From: Butyricimonas faecihominis
Lineage (GTDB): Bacteria; Bacteroidota; Bacteroidia; Bacteroidales; Marinifilaceae
Direction of reading: 5' to 3'
Assembly: GCF_033096445.1 (NCBI RefSeq)
Contig: NZ_AP028155.1
Coordinates: 3,477,880-3,541,879, forward strand
Length of the DNA stretch: 64,000 bases
Part shown: positions 9,801 to 19,354 of the stretch, piece after piece
How the letters are laid out: each line of letters opens with the position of its first letter
Position numbering within the stretch: the stretch's first letter is position 1
Notes under the pieces: model-generated
The model's input: only the letters and a program-made list of their open reading frames with translations
What the model was told of the DNA's origin: nothing
The model's database searches: none
Translations under genes and position numbers: made by a program

Positions 9801-11150
9801 ATGAAATATACTCTATATTTTATTATACTATTGTTTTTAGGGGGATGTCATGATGATAATAAATTTTTTGATGTCATGATGAAGAAAGAAAATATTCGTT
9901 TTGAACCAATACCTGGAGGTGCGGTGATGTTTTATACTTTACCTGTTGGGGAGGATGTTTTTGGAATTCAACTTCGTTATCGTGACGCTAGGGGAGAGGA
10001 AGTGTTGAAAGTGGGTAGTTATGTAGGGGATTCATTAGTTATTGATGGGTTTAATGAGTCAGAAAAGAATGTGCCTGCTCGTGTTTCTCTTGTTGATAGA
10101 AATAATAATGAATCGAAAGCTATAGATGTGGTGTTTGATACCGAAGAATCTGCTGCTTGTTCTTTCTTTAATGGTGCAGAAGTTTTACCTTATTGGAATG
10201 GTTTTCAAGTAAAATATGGAGCTTCTCGTCAGACATCGGGAATGGTTCATGTTATGTACTTGGGCACTAATCCTATTACACAAAAAAGTGATACAATCTT
10301 ATTGAAAAGTTTTCCAATCACCTTAAGTGGAGATACGTTAGAGTTTGTATTGCAACAGAAATTGGATAAGGCTACAGTAGTTCTCCGCACGGAAGATTAT
10401 CGTGGCTATCGTGTCAAACAGAAGATTTGGAAGGATGTTGATATTTATTCTGTAGAAGAGTTACAACTTACTGAAATGAATTTTATCGATAAAGATGGTT
10501 GTTCAGTAGAGAATGAGAAAGAAAAGATTGGAGCTAAATATTTGTTTGATGGTGATACAAAGGGAGAACAACGATTGAAAGCTGGAAAGATTCCTGAACT
10601 TTACTCGTTCTTAGGAGGTCCTATGATTCAAAATAAAAGTTTAATATTTGATTTGGAACAAGAACGGACTCCAGCTTTTATAAGGATTTATGGAACTTTA
10701 AAGAGTCTTGGTTGGCCATTGTTTAGTACTCAATATACATCTTCAGTATATGAAATATTTCGGGGAGTGTATGATGATAAATTACCTTGTAATGTAATTT
10801 TATATGGTAGTAATGATAAAAATGGGGATAATTGGGTTGAATTGGGATCTTTTTCTCAAGATTCGGAAACACTTACTAAAAATCGATGGTCTGAACGTTG
10901 TACTAGTCAAAAAAATCAGAATTTTGTCGGTTATTTAACTGAAGAAGAGTTGGTCGGTGCAACCCCTGCTTATTTGGAAATTCAATTACCTTGTGATGAT
11001 AACATGGTGAAATATCGTTATATGAAATTGGAAATCAAAGAGTTGTTTAAATATGTGTTTTTTAGTGGTTCTACTCCGGTCATAACTGTTATAAATACAG
11101 AAAATTATGTAGCAATTCAGGAATTGGAAATTTATGTAAAAAGAGATTAG
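9801..11150 (+). CDS. Surface lipoprotein with DUF4959/DUF5000-like (discoidin-type) domains
   Basis: 449 residues. The frame extends upstream into the SusD gene, but ATG 9801 gives a compact lipoprotein signal (MKYTLYFIILLFLGGC). ATG 9765 would add 12 residues and cannot be excluded. The N-terminal half is built of beta-sandwich-like repeats like those called DUF4959 and DUF5126. The C-terminal 150 or so residues, with KYLFDGDTKGEQRL, NKSLIFDLEQ and CNVILYGSNDKNGDNWVELG, match the DUF5000 discoidin-like type. In SusC/SusD loci such proteins are accessory surface binders. It lies in the operon directly after susD. Confidence 0.72.
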   Translation: MKYTLYFIILLFLGGCHDDNKFFDVMMKKENIRFEPIPGGAVMFYTLPVGEDVFGIQLRYRDARGEEVLKVGSYVGDSLVIDGFNESEKNVPARVSLVDRNNNESKAIDVVFDTEESAACSFFNGAEVLPYWNGFQVKYGASRQTSGMVHVMYLGTNPITQKSDTILLKSFPITLSGDTLEFVLQQKLDKATVVLRTEDYRGYRVKQKIWKDVDIYSVEELQLTEMNFIDKDGCSVENEKEKIGAKYLFDGDTKGEQRLKAGKIPELYSFLGGPMIQNKSLIFDLEQERTPAFIRIYGTLKSLGWPLFSTQYTSSVYEIFRGVYDDKLPCNVILYGSNDKNGDNWVELGSFSQDSETLTKNRWSERCTSQKNQNFVGYLTEEELVGATPAYLEIQLPCDDNMVKYRYMKLEIKELFKYVFFSGSTPVITVINTENYVAIQELEIYVKRD

Positions 11151-11152
11151 CA

Positions 11153-12679
11153 ATGAAAAGAGTAAAGTATATAATGTATTTGGGAATTTTACTTGCTTTA
11201 TTGGCGGGTTGCAATGAAACTTTAGAAGATACGTATAGTGATTATGCTGGAGATGGGAAAATTCGTTATGTAGGTAAATGTTCCGAAATGTTGGTAAAGC
11301 CCGGTTGGCGCCGTTTGAAGGTAGATTGGGTAAATAGCATGGATATTATGGTTGATAAAATTAAAGTTTCATGGGAAGCAGATGGAATGAAACATGATAC
11401 GTTATTAACTAGTGATATGACTTCATGTGATATTAGAAATCTTGCTGATAATACTTATCGTATAGATGTTTGTGCAATAGATAAGAATGGAAATGAATCT
11501 TTGCCTATTACGGATTATGCTAGACCTTATTCGTATGAGCATGAGGCGGTACGTTCTTTTTCGAGAATAATTTCAAAACATTATTTTATAGATAATAATT
11601 TAGTATTCTTTATAGATAACTGGAATGATAGTATCGTTGAGGCAAAACTTTGTTATACAGATATCTATAATAAAAAGAAAGAACATTTGTTGGTGAAAGA
11701 GGAGGCTCAACAGGGGCTGATTCATTTGGAAGGTGTAAATACAAAAGAACCGATAATTGTCACTCGTAAAGGGAAATTGGAGGGATGTACGGATCTTATC
11801 ACATTTGCTGATTATTCATTAACAAATGAAAGGATATACTCTTCGGATTTTAAAGTTGTATTGCAACAACGTTATGGACTAAAAAATGAAAATGAAGAAC
11901 AGAAACTGCTTTTTGATCGTTTTGTTGATACTGTTACCGTATTAGAGTTTGATTATGATCTTGTTTCATTTGAAGATTTATTCTATTGCTCGAATCTTAA
12001 AAAGATTGTATGTGGGAAAAATCGTTATCTTAGTGGTTTGAATCCTAATTCTGTAGATATTAGTACACTAGATAATGAAACAAGAAGTTTGGAGTGTTTG
12101 GATTTGTTAAATAAAGTGCGAGGTTTGCAAGTTGATCAATATAATGAGCATTATTTTAATATTTCTCGGCCTTATATCAATAAAAAAGGGAATCCGACTT
12201 TACCAAATTTGAATTATATCCAGGGAGACGATATCGTTTCTATTAAAGATTTAAGTGTAAAGGGAGATTCTGAGGATGCACAAGAATTGGTTAATTTATT
12301 GGACAATAATCCGGATACGTGGTGGGAACCTAGTGTTGCAACTTCTCCTAGAACACATGAAATATTAATAACCTTAAAGGAGGTACAAGTTATAAAAGGT
12401 ATAAAGGTAGTTCAAAGATTATACCGCCCAACATCATCTTCTCAGAAATATTATGTTTCTGACAAAATTACAATTGAAGTATCTTCTGATAATGTAAGTT
12501 GGACGCCAATGTGTTACATGAGAGAAAATATGTTAGGAATAGGTTCGGGAGAGAGTACGTTGATTCCTATGGCTGAACCTCATGCAGTTAAATATATAAA
12601 AGCAACGCTGAGTGATAGAATGCATAATAGTTCTCTTAATTTTAACATGACATTGTCAGGTCTTATTCCTTATAAATAG
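11153..12679 (+). CDS. Surface lipoprotein, DUF4998-like with C-terminal discoidin-like domain
   Basis: 508 residues with lipobox LLAGC (residues 16-20). The first 130 residues fit the DUF4998 style (RRLKVDWVNSMD, IKVSWEADG, VCAIDKNGNES). The C-terminal 140 residues carry a discoidin (F5/8 type C) pattern: LLDNNPDTWWEPS, HEILITLKEVQVIKGIKVV, ITIEVSSDNVSWTPM and VKYIKATL. The start is 2 bp after the previous stop, so translation is probably coupled. The likely role is binding a glycan or protein ligand next to the SusC/SusD complex. A terminator-like hairpin follows at 12705. Confidence 0.72.
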   Translation: MKRVKYIMYLGILLALLAGCNETLEDTYSDYAGDGKIRYVGKCSEMLVKPGWRRLKVDWVNSMDIMVDKIKVSWEADGMKHDTLLTSDMTSCDIRNLADNTYRIDVCAIDKNGNESLPITDYARPYSYEHEAVRSFSRIISKHYFIDNNLVFFIDNWNDSIVEAKLCYTDIYNKKKEHLLVKEEAQQGLIHLEGVNTKEPIIVTRKGKLEGCTDLITFADYSLTNERIYSSDFKVVLQQRYGLKNENEEQKLLFDRFVDTVTVLEFDYDLVSFEDLFYCSNLKKIVCGKNRYLSGLNPNSVDISTLDNETRSLECLDLLNKVRGLQVDQYNEHYFNISRPYINKKGNPTLPNLNYIQGDDIVSIKDLSVKGDSEDAQELVNLLDNNPDTWWEPSVATSPRTHEILITLKEVQVIKGIKVVQRLYRPTSSSQKYYVSDKITIEVSSDNVSWTPMCYMRENMLGIGSGESTLIPMAEPHAVKYIKATLSDRMHNSSLNFNMTLSGLIPYK

Positions 12680-12704
12680 GGAATGGGTATGAGTTAGTGA
12701 CATT

Positions 12705-12736
12705 GCAGATAGGGAACTCATAGTTCCTCTATCTGC
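12705..12736 (+). terminator. Hairpin at the end of the SusCD operon
   Basis: The arms (12705-12718 and 12722-12736) pair over about 14 bp with one bulged base and a 3-nt loop. The run after it (CCTTATTCG) is a weak U-tract, so termination may be partial and the TlpA-like gene downstream may still be read through. Confidence 0.55.
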
Positions 12737-12836
12737 CTTATTCGATTGTCTATTATTCTATGAACCGGTTAATAATGTTGTAACTTCCAAAAAGTTTTGT
12801 TATTGATAAAAACACAATAGAGTTAATTGAAGAATT

Positions 12837-13928
12837 ATGAAAAAAATAGCAATAGTAATATTTATTATTTTAGGATGTAATATTTTTATTGGTAAAGCCC
12901 AAGAGCGGGGGTTTCAAATAAGTGGTAAAATAGATGGAATATTAGAAGGGACTCTCTTTTTAATGAGTGATGAAAAAGGTAAATTAGAAGTATTGGATAC
13001 AACTTCTATTATGAATGGTGCTTTTGTTTTTACGGGAAAAGTAGAGAGACCATTATCTGCTTATATTATGGTTCCTAATAGTAAAAATTATATTCCGTTA
13101 ATTCTTGAGAATGTCAATTTTATGTTGAATATAGGAAAAACAGGTGTGTTGATAAAGGGGGGAGAACAACAGGATATTTTGAATCAATTTAGTAAAATAA
13201 ATATTGATTTGTTGGAAGGGCAGAATAGAATACAAGAGGAGTTTAAGCAGGCCCAGCAGAAAGGTGATAAAAAAAAGATGCAAATTTTACAGAAACAATT
13301 AGAGAATGTTTTGGAGAATGCTCTTCAGCAAGAAAAAATGTTATTACAGAAATATTCAAGTTCTTATGCAGCTGCTTATGTGATTTTCCATGAAATGAAA
13401 CAGTTGGAGGAGAAATTCTTGATTGATAAATATATGCTTTTGACGAAAGCGGCACAGGAGACTGTTCCTGGGCGCATTATTAAAACTTATATTGAGGAAT
13501 GGGAATGTCTTACAGAAGGGAATGTCGCTCCTGATTTTACACTTTTTTCATCAACTGGAGATTCACTTTCTTTGTATCCATTAAAAGGTAAATTGAAATT
13601 AATACATTTTTGGTCTTGTGAAGATATTGCTTGTAGTCAAGAAAATGTAGAACTTCTTGACCTTTACCAAAGGTATCATTTGAAAGGTTTGGAAGTGATT
13701 GGTGTTTTTGTCGGAAATGATAAACAAAAATGGATGAAGACATTGATTGAAGACGGAATGATTTGGATACATGGATTTGATGAAAATCATCGGGTGGCAG
13801 ATCTTTATCATGTGAAAAAATTACCGACTATAATTTTGTTAGATGCAGAAAATCAAATTATAGCAAAAAATCTATTCGGTAAAGATTTACAGAGAAAAAT
13901 AGGTGAATTCTTGAAGAAAAGTAAGTAG
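12837..13928 (+). CDS. TlpA-like thioredoxin-fold protein with N-terminal DUF4369-like domain and degenerate active site
   Basis: 363 residues with a secretion signal (cleavage near GKAQ). Residues about 25-125 look like DUF4369 (FQISGKIDGILEGTLFLM). A helical linker follows, then a thioredoxin-like domain from about residue 225 (GNVAPDFTLFSSTGDSLSL). In active TlpA-type proteins the site is WCxxC. Here it reads FWSCEDIAC (Cys261, Cys266): the second Cys is kept, the first active-site position is Asp263, and a Cys occurs two residues earlier. Classical disulfide exchange is therefore doubtful. The cis-Pro loop (KKLPTIILLD) is present. Such genes commonly close SusC/SusD loci in Butyricimonas-like genomes. 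Confidence 0.82.
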   Translation: MKKIAIVIFIILGCNIFIGKAQERGFQISGKIDGILEGTLFLMSDEKGKLEVLDTTSIMNGAFVFTGKVERPLSAYIMVPNSKNYIPLILENVNFMLNIGKTGVLIKGGEQQDILNQFSKINIDLLEGQNRIQEEFKQAQQKGDKKKMQILQKQLENVLENALQQEKMLLQKYSSSYAAAYVIFHEMKQLEEKFLIDKYMLLTKAAQETVPGRIIKTYIEEWECLTEGNVAPDFTLFSSTGDSLSLYPLKGKLKLIHFWSCEDIACSQENVELLDLYQRYHLKGLEVIGVFVGNDKQKWMKTLIEDGMIWIHGFDENHRVADLYHVKKLPTIILLDAENQIIAKNLFGKDLQRKIGEFLKKSK

Positions 13929-14280
13929 AAAGTTGTCCAATAGGTCTTAGGTTCAAGTTTCCGTTCATAAAGATGAGGATTTCCTGAATAAGTTTTTAGG
14001 TTAGAAAGGGATATCTATTAAATAGGGATAGTTGCGAAATGGCTTTATATATTGCAATCAATTGATTAATAGTGTGATAATGTTTTTGTATCTTAGCTAA
14101 AGGAAATAAAAATTCCTCCAAACACCGTAGAAAAGTGAATTTCGGAGTAAGCACTCGAAGAACTACAGGGTAGTATCCAAAATTTTGTGTAAATGATAAC
14201 TCGGGTATATCATATTCGAGTTATTATTTACACAATTTTATGGATGGTGTCATTAAATCAGGTCTCCTGTTATGTATGTT
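13929..14280. other. Intergenic stretch without a gene
   Basis: About 350 bp of AT-rich DNA between the TlpA-like gene and the convergent beta-barrel gene. I find no credible open frame. The right half holds the paired inverted ends described at 14168-14252. There is also a small GGAAATAAAAATTCC hairpin near 14101. It looks like eroded mobile DNA. Confidence 0.5.
14168..14252. repeat. Two facing insertion-sequence-like ends with nothing between them
   Basis: The left arm (14168-14203, containing GTGTAAATGATAACTCG) and the right arm (14217-14252, containing CGAGTTATTATTTACAC) are inverted copies. The inner 17 bp differ at one position, and similarity continues outward to an ATCCA block shared by both. 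Only 13 bp separate them. The pattern resembles the terminal inverted repeats of an IS256-type element (from memory, not checked), left behind without its transposase. Read simply, it is also a long hairpin that could end transcription between the convergent genes. Confidence 0.5.
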
Positions 14281-15096
14281 TTAGAAATTAACCCCAAACC
14301 CGATCGTGTACGGGTGGATTTCGGGGGCTTTGTTCTTTTCCATCATGTTTGTGATGGTGTAACTTCCCCATAATGCCAGTTTGTAATACCCGACACGAAC
14401 CACGGCATCCGCTTTTACCGGGTTCATGCTATAATTACCGGAATTTTTCATGCGACGGGTATCACCGTTTTCATTCTTGTAAACGACTTTTGTTTTGGTA
14501 TGTAATCTTAAACCGCCCATCACTCCGGCTGCCACGTAGGCACGTTGGTATTTCTTGGCTGGGAATTGCCATTCGAAGATAAGAGGTACGGTCAGGTAAA
14601 GGTTCTTGAAAGAACTCTTTTTGACATTTTCTACTTCCATCGGGTAGATTTGCCCGCCGTCACCACGTTTAATACTATTTTTGTTAGCAAAGCGGAAACG
14701 TTGATACTCTAATCCCAAACCGGTAACTAAACCGATGTTGTTTAGCTTGTTGAGGCGCATGCTATACTGGAACATGTTAAATTGCATGACGAGCGAATTT
14801 TTACGTTCCAAATCTAAATAGTCTCCGGCTCCATCCAGTTGTTCGTTACTGACAGAGAAATCGGCAAAGCCTAGGTTGAAACCGCTCCAGTGTCCCCGGA
14901 AACGCGGATTTTGGCTGCGTTGATATACCCTACTATGGAGAGGGTTACTTAACACTTGCGTTTTCCAAACTTCTCCTTTTTCTCGTTTTTCCTGAAGATG
15001 TACGTTCTTTATGGTATCGGCTTGATTCGTTTTTTCTGCCTGAGAAAAAAAGGAAAAGCTGCATAATAAGGTCAAGGTGATAATAATACTTTTCAT
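14281..15096 (-). CDS. Outer-membrane beta-barrel protein, PorT-like
   Basis: 271 residues with a signal peptide (cleavage near SQAEK). After a soluble stretch comes a small barrel with alternating strands (GHWSGFNLGFADFSV, IGLVTGLGLEYQRFRF, NLYLTVPLIFEWQF, YVAAGVMGGLRL) and the typical terminal aromatic residue (TIGFGVNF). This is the style of the OMP_b-brl_2/PorT group of Bacteroidetes, whose roles are mostly unknown. It follows the gene at 15117 by 20 bp on the same strand, so the two probably form an operon. Confidence 0.75.
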   Translation of the reverse strand: MKSIIITLTLLCSFSFFSQAEKTNQADTIKNVHLQEKREKGEVWKTQVLSNPLHSRVYQRSQNPRFRGHWSGFNLGFADFSVSNEQLDGAGDYLDLERKNSLVMQFNMFQYSMRLNKLNNIGLVTGLGLEYQRFRFANKNSIKRGDGGQIYPMEVENVKKSSFKNLYLTVPLIFEWQFPAKKYQRAYVAAGVMGGLRLHTKTKVVYKNENGDTRRMKNSGNYSMNPVKADAVVRVGYYKLALWGSYTITNMMEKNKAPEIHPYTIGFGVNF

Positions 15097-15116
15097 GATA
15101 TTATATTGTAAGCTGT

Positions 15117-15647
15117 TTATTTACGCGTGTTTTGATCAAATTTGACCGAGTTGAAAAACTTGTCTCTCTGGCTTTCGAGTTCTTCCAAGTCTTCAGTTTT
15201 CCCGCCTATCGTGAGTTGGTACATGCAATTGTCCCGGAAGATAAATCGTTTGAAATACGTCATTTCTTCCTCGTCTTTCATGATGGTGTATGATATTTCC
15301 CGGATGTCCATGTCCACGTCGGGAATCCTTTTCTCCCCGGTGAGTTTTGCCGTGGGCATGGAGACAGATTCTTTTTTCATGGATATGTATAGCTGGTTGA
15401 TCGTGTACTCGTCCAGCACGCCTTTCTCTTTGGTGAGCTGGGTACAAACGGCTCCGAACACGCAGGTAATATTTTTGGTCTGGAATATCCATGACCGCAT
15501 GTTATTTACCTCTTTCTTAAAGCGTTCTCCGCGACTGGGGAACGAGAACGAGATGTAGTTATCCCCGTTTATTCTCACCCAACCGTCTTTTTCCGGAGCC
15601 AGACAGAGGATCCCGATAAGTATAATTTTAAGTATCGACATATCCAT
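15117..15647 (-). CDS. Hypothetical secreted protein
   Basis: 176 residues. A hydrophobic start (MDMSILKIILIGILCLAPEK) suggests export, with no clear lipobox spacing. The rest is a mixed alpha/beta domain with ISFSFPSRGERFKKEV and a C-terminal charged helix (EDLEELESQRDKFFNSVKF). This resembles small periplasmic proteins found next to membrane proteins, but I do not recognise a family. It is divergent from dusB and upstream of the beta-barrel gene. Confidence 0.65.
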   Translation of the reverse strand: MDMSILKIILIGILCLAPEKDGWVRINGDNYISFSFPSRGERFKKEVNNMRSWIFQTKNITCVFGAVCTQLTKEKGVLDEYTINQLYISMKKESVSMPTAKLTGEKRIPDVDMDIREISYTIMKDEEEMTYFKRFIFRDNCMYQLTIGGKTEDLEELESQRDKFFNSVKFDQNTRK

Positions 15648-15712
15648 TCTCTTTATTTCGTGAGTTAAAGATAGAAATTATTATTTTTGTGGCAAAACTT
15701 ATTTAATTGAAG

Positions 15713-16729
15713 ATGATTGTCGGAGGAAAAGATGTAGGAGATCGGCCGTTGATTCTGGCCCCGATGGAAGAGGTTACCAATCCCCCTTTCCGGAAATTCT
15801 GTAAACGCTACGGGGCCGACTGGCTCTATTCGGAGTTTGTGTCGGCGGATGCGTTGGTGCGTTCTATTAACAAGACGGTTAAGAAGTTGACGATAGAAGA
15901 GAATGAACGTCCGGTGACGATACAAATTTACGGGCGGTTTATTGATTCCATGGTCGAGGCGGCAAAAATAGTTGAAGAGGTTCAGCCCGATTTTATAGAT
16001 ATAAATTTTGGTTGTCCGGTGAAACGGGTGGCCGCGAAAGGGGCAGGGGCAGGAATGCTCCGGGATGTTCCTTTAATGGTGGAGATGGCTAAACAGATCG
16101 TGCAGGCGGTGAAGATTCCGGTGACGGCAAAGACCCGTTTGGGATGGGATTGCGAGAATATTATCATTGATGACGTGGCGGAACGCTTGCAGGATGTCGG
16201 GATCAGTGCGTTGGCTATTCACGGGCGGACCCGTTCGCAAATGTATAAAGGAGAAGCGGATTGGGAACCGATTGCCCGGGTAAAACAAAATCCTCGTATT
16301 AAGATCCCGATTATCGGGAACGGGGATATAGATTCACCACAGAAGGTGAAAGAGGCTTTTGAACGTTATGGTGTTGACGGGGTGATGATCGGGCGTGCCA
16401 CGATCGGGAAACCTTGGATTTTCGAGCAAATCAAGCATTATTTGGCCACGGGAGAGATATTACCGGAATTGTCGGTTCCGGCCCAGATAGAGATCATCAA
16501 GGAACAGATTCTGTTGTCCATGGAATGGTTGGATGAGGTGAGAGGTTTGTTTCACATGCGGCGACACATGGCCTGTATGTTTAAAGGCTTGCCTCATTTC
16601 CGGGACTTGCGGATTCAAATGTTACAAGCTCCTACTATTGAAGAGTTGTGGGGGGTGTTTGATCAGATTGCAGAACGCTATGGTTCGATGGATCCCGAAG
16701 ATCTAGTGGAGGAGGATCTGAATAGTTAG
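15713..16729 (+). CDS. dusB: tRNA-dihydrouridine synthase, DusB type
   Basis: 338 residues from ATG 15713; a TTG two codons earlier is less likely. This FMN enzyme reduces uridines in tRNA to dihydrouridine. The barrel start LAPMEEVTNPPFR, the catalytic-Cys motif INFGCPVKRVAAKGAGAGML, KTRLGWD, AIHGRTRSQMYKG, PIIGNGDI and GVDGVMIGRATIGKPWIF are all present and in order. A TAnnTTTG element (TATTTTTG, 15682-15689) lies 24 bp upstream. The gene stands alone and ends at a two-way hairpin shared with glpF. Confidence 0.93.
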   Translation: MIVGGKDVGDRPLILAPMEEVTNPPFRKFCKRYGADWLYSEFVSADALVRSINKTVKKLTIEENERPVTIQIYGRFIDSMVEAAKIVEEVQPDFIDINFGCPVKRVAAKGAGAGMLRDVPLMVEMAKQIVQAVKIPVTAKTRLGWDCENIIIDDVAERLQDVGISALAIHGRTRSQMYKGEADWEPIARVKQNPRIKIPIIGNGDIDSPQKVKEAFERYGVDGVMIGRATIGKPWIFEQIKHYLATGEILPELSVPAQIEIIKEQILLSMEWLDEVRGLFHMRRHMACMFKGLPHFRDLRIQMLQAPTIEELWGVFDQIAERYGSMDPEDLVEEDLNS

Positions 16730-16774
16730 AGGGGGTAGTTGTTTCAAATAGACTTGTCAGACAGTCCCCCAATA
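16729..16774 (+). repeat. Dispersed GC-rich repeat, copy A
   Basis: Starting in the last base of the dusB stop, the stretch has GAGGGGGTAG, a short variable part, then GACTTGTCAGACAGTCCCCC. The same order of blocks appears at 34008-34056 and 61029-61069, always outside genes. Confidence 0.5.
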
Positions 16775-16778
16775 GAAT

Positions 16779-16828
16779 AAGGTCCATAAAGTTTTAGTAT
16801 TTTGTACGTTATAAACTTTATGAACCTT
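16779..16828. terminator. Two-way terminator hairpin between dusB and glpF
   Basis: Arms of 16 bp (16779-16794 and 16813-16828) pair with one mismatch around an 18-nt loop. It lies between convergent genes, with only six bases to the glpF stop. U-tracts are weak in both directions. Confidence 0.6.
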
Positions 16829-16834
16829 GTAACT

Positions 16835-17569
16835 TTATAAACTGATATACAGAAGTGCTGCAACAAGCGATCCCGCTAATGGTCCGACGATGGGAATCCA
16901 CGCGTAATCCCAGCCACTATTGCCTTTGCCCGGAATGGGTAGGATGGCATGCATGATTCTCGGTCCGAGGTCCCGGGCGGGATTGATGGCGTAGCCGGTG
17001 ACTCCCCCTAGGGAAAGACCGATGACCCAAACAATGAACGATACGGGAATGGCCCCGATAGAACCGAGCCCGATCGGGGTGGTTGAGTCCACGTCTGACA
17101 TGAGTTCAGCCCCGGTAATGTAGAAGACTGAGAACATAAGCACGAAGGTGGCAATCAGCTCGCATCCGAAATTCACGATATTATGGCGAATTTCAGGAGC
17201 GGTGCAGAATACTCCCAGTTTGGCTCCGGTATCTTCCGTGGCTTTAAAATGATCGTAATAGATGATCCATACCAGAAAAGCCCCCAGTGCAGCACCTAGC
17301 ATTTGGGCGATGATGTAAGGCCCCACGCTGGCCCACGGGAATTTCTCGGCGATGGCAAAACCTATCGTGATGGCAGGATTCAGATGTGCGCCGCTGTAAG
17401 GGCCGGCGATCACAACTCCTGTAAATACGGCGAGCGCCCAAGCCGTGGTGATGGTGATCCATCCGGCTTGGAATCCTTTGGTTTTCTTAAGCACGACGTT
17501 GGCTACTACGCCATCTCCCAAAAGGATCATGACCATTGTTCCAAGTAGCTCTGCGATAAAAGGTGACAT
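16835..17569 (-). CDS. glpF: Glycerol uptake facilitator (aquaglyceroporin)
   Basis: 244 residues, a six-helix MIP-family channel of the inner membrane. Both half-helix signatures are present: HLNPA after the second helix (GPYSGAHLNPAITIG) and YAINPARDLGPR near the C-terminus. The Asp after NPAR is typical of glycerol channels and differs from water channels. It lets glycerol diffuse in, where glycerol kinase traps it. The gene follows glpK by 36 bp, forming a glpK-glpF operon. The start ATG 17569 gives a normal short N-terminus. Confidence 0.94.
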   Translation of the reverse strand: MSPFIAELLGTMVMILLGDGVVANVVLKKTKGFQAGWITITTAWALAVFTGVVIAGPYSGAHLNPAITIGFAIAEKFPWASVGPYIIAQMLGAALGAFLVWIIYYDHFKATEDTGAKLGVFCTAPEIRHNIVNFGCELIATFVLMFSVFYITGAELMSDVDSTTPIGLGSIGAIPVSFIVWVIGLSLGGVTGYAINPARDLGPRIMHAILPIPGKGNSGWDYAWIPIVGPLAGSLVAALLYISL

Positions 17570-17605
17570 GATGAGCTAAAAGTTTAAAGTTAAAAACTAA
17601 AAGTA

Positions 17606-19114
17606 TTATTCTTCACCCAGTTCTTCCCATGCTCTTGCACGTTCGACGGCCTTATGCCACTTGTGGAGCATGGCGTTCACGTGTTCCTCTGTATCAATAG
17701 GGGTAAATTCCCGATCGATACTCCATTGTTGGCGTAATTCGTCCGTGTCCCGCCAGTAGCCGGTGGCCAGTCCGGCCAGATATGCGGCTCCCAGAGCTGT
17801 TGTTTCAAGAATCTTCGGACGGATCACGGTTTCTCGGCAAATGTCACTTTGGAATTGCATTAGGAAGTTATTGGCCACTGCTCCACCATCTACTCGCATC
17901 TCCGGAGAGGTTCGTTTCGTGTCATGTTCCATAGCTTTCAGAATGTCGTAGACTTGGAAAGCAATGCCTTCAAGGGTGGCCCGGGTAATGTGCGCGGGAG
18001 TTGTTCCTCTCGTGAGGCCCAGCATGGCTCCACGGGCGTATTGGTCCCAGTAAGGGGCTCCCATACCCGTGAGGGCAGGGACGAAGTAGACTCCGCCGTT
18101 ATCCGGTACAGACGTCGCCAGCGTTTCACTTTGGCTTGCACTTTGGATCAAATTGATTCCATCACGTAGCCATTGTATGGCGGCACCTCCCACGAAAACG
18201 CTTCCTTCGAGGGCATAAGTAACGGAGTTCCCGATCTTCCAAGCAATCGTACTCAGCAAGTTGTTCTCGGAAGTGACCACCTCGTTTCCGGTGTTCATCA
18301 CCATGAAACATCCTGTCCCATAGGTAGTTTTTGTCATACCCGGTTCAATACAGAGTTGACCGAATAGAGCCGCTTGTTGGTCTCCCGCGATTCCTGAAAT
18401 TGGAATCTTCGTTGAGAATAAGGTTGTTGCGGTTTCTGAGTAAATTTCACTACTACTCTTTACTTCCGGTAACATGGATTCCGGGATGTTGAACAGATCA
18501 AGAAGTTCTTTATCCCATTTCTGGGTATGTATGTTGAAAAGCATGGTACGCGATGCGTTGCTGACATCGGTAACGTGTACTCGTCCGTGAGTGAATTTCC
18601 AGACTAGCCAGCTATCAACGGTTCCGAAACATAGTTTTCCTTTTTCGGCTCTTTCCCGTACTCCTTCGATATTGTCGAGAATCCATTTGATTTTGGTGGC
18701 GGAGAAATAGGCGTCAATGATCAAACCCGTTTTCTCCCGGATCATATCGGTATATCCGTTTTCTTGTAATTCCCGGCAAATATCGGCTGTACGTCGGTCT
18801 TGCCACACGATGGCACGATAAACGGGAAGGGACGTCTCCCGATCCCACACGATGGTGGTTTCACGTTGATTCGTGATCCCGATACAAGCAATGTCAAGTC
18901 CTGTAAGGTTTGCTTTGGCAACAGCCTCAGCCGCAACGGATGATTGCGAGTACCAGATCTCATTCGGATCATGTTCCACCCAAGCGGGATGAGGATAATG
19001 TTGTTCGATCGGTTTTTGAGCCATGGCAATAATATTGCCATCATGATTGAATAGCACGGCCCGGGAAGAGGTTGTTCCTTGGTCTAGTGCGAGTACATAT
19101 TTTTCTGCTTTCAT
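17606..19114 (-). CDS. glpK: Glycerol kinase
   Basis: 502 residues, normal length for the FGGY-family enzyme that phosphorylates glycerol with ATP to glycerol 3-phosphate. N-terminal [15 protein letters not shown], the substrate segment [34 protein letters not shown], the ATPase motif [11 protein letters not shown] and [19 protein letters not shown] are all intact. It is the first gene of the glpK-glpF pair. No glpD (glycerol 3-phosphate dehydrogenase) gene is in the window, so the product must feed phospholipid synthesis or an enzyme encoded elsewhere. I see no clear promoter box in the 240 bp upstream. Confidence 0.96.
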   Translation of the reverse strand: MKAEKYVLALDQGTTSSRAVLFNHDGNIIAMAQKPIEQHYPHPAWVEHDPNEIWYSQSSVAAEAVAKANLTGLDIACIGITNQRETTIVWDRETSLPVYRAIVWQDRRTADICRELQENGYTDMIREKTGLIIDAYFSATKIKWILDNIEGVRERAEKGKLCFGTVDSWLVWKFTHGRVHVTDVSNASRTMLFNIHTQKWDKELLDLFNIPESMLPEVKSSSEIYSETATTLFSTKIPISGIAGDQQAALFGQLCIEPGMTKTTYGTGCFMVMNTGNEVVTSENNLLSTIAWKIGNSVTYALEGSVFVGGAAIQWLRDGINLIQSASQSETLATSVPDNGGVYFVPALTGMGAPYWDQYARGAMLGLTRGTTPAHITRATLEGIAFQVYDILKAMEHDTKRTSPEMRVDGGAVANNFLMQFQSDICRETVIRPKILETTALGAAYLAGLATGYWRDTDELRQQWSIDREFTPIDTEEHVNAMLHKWHKAVERARAWEELGEE

Positions 19115-19354
19115 TTGATAGTTATTATAGTGTATAACTTGTGTTCGTTTATATTGTCACGCGTCAAATGGTTTGTTTCTAGCCCTCTCTTCACTCTTTT
19201 TGTCAACAAAAAGTTAGCCAAAATAATTCATTCAAACCTTAATCCAGTATACGGTTTACAAATAAAAATGTTTTTTATATAAATTCAAAAATAAGGGGGA
19301 GAGCATTTTTTCGTATCTTCGGGGGAATGAATTTTATATTAATATTGAAAGAAA

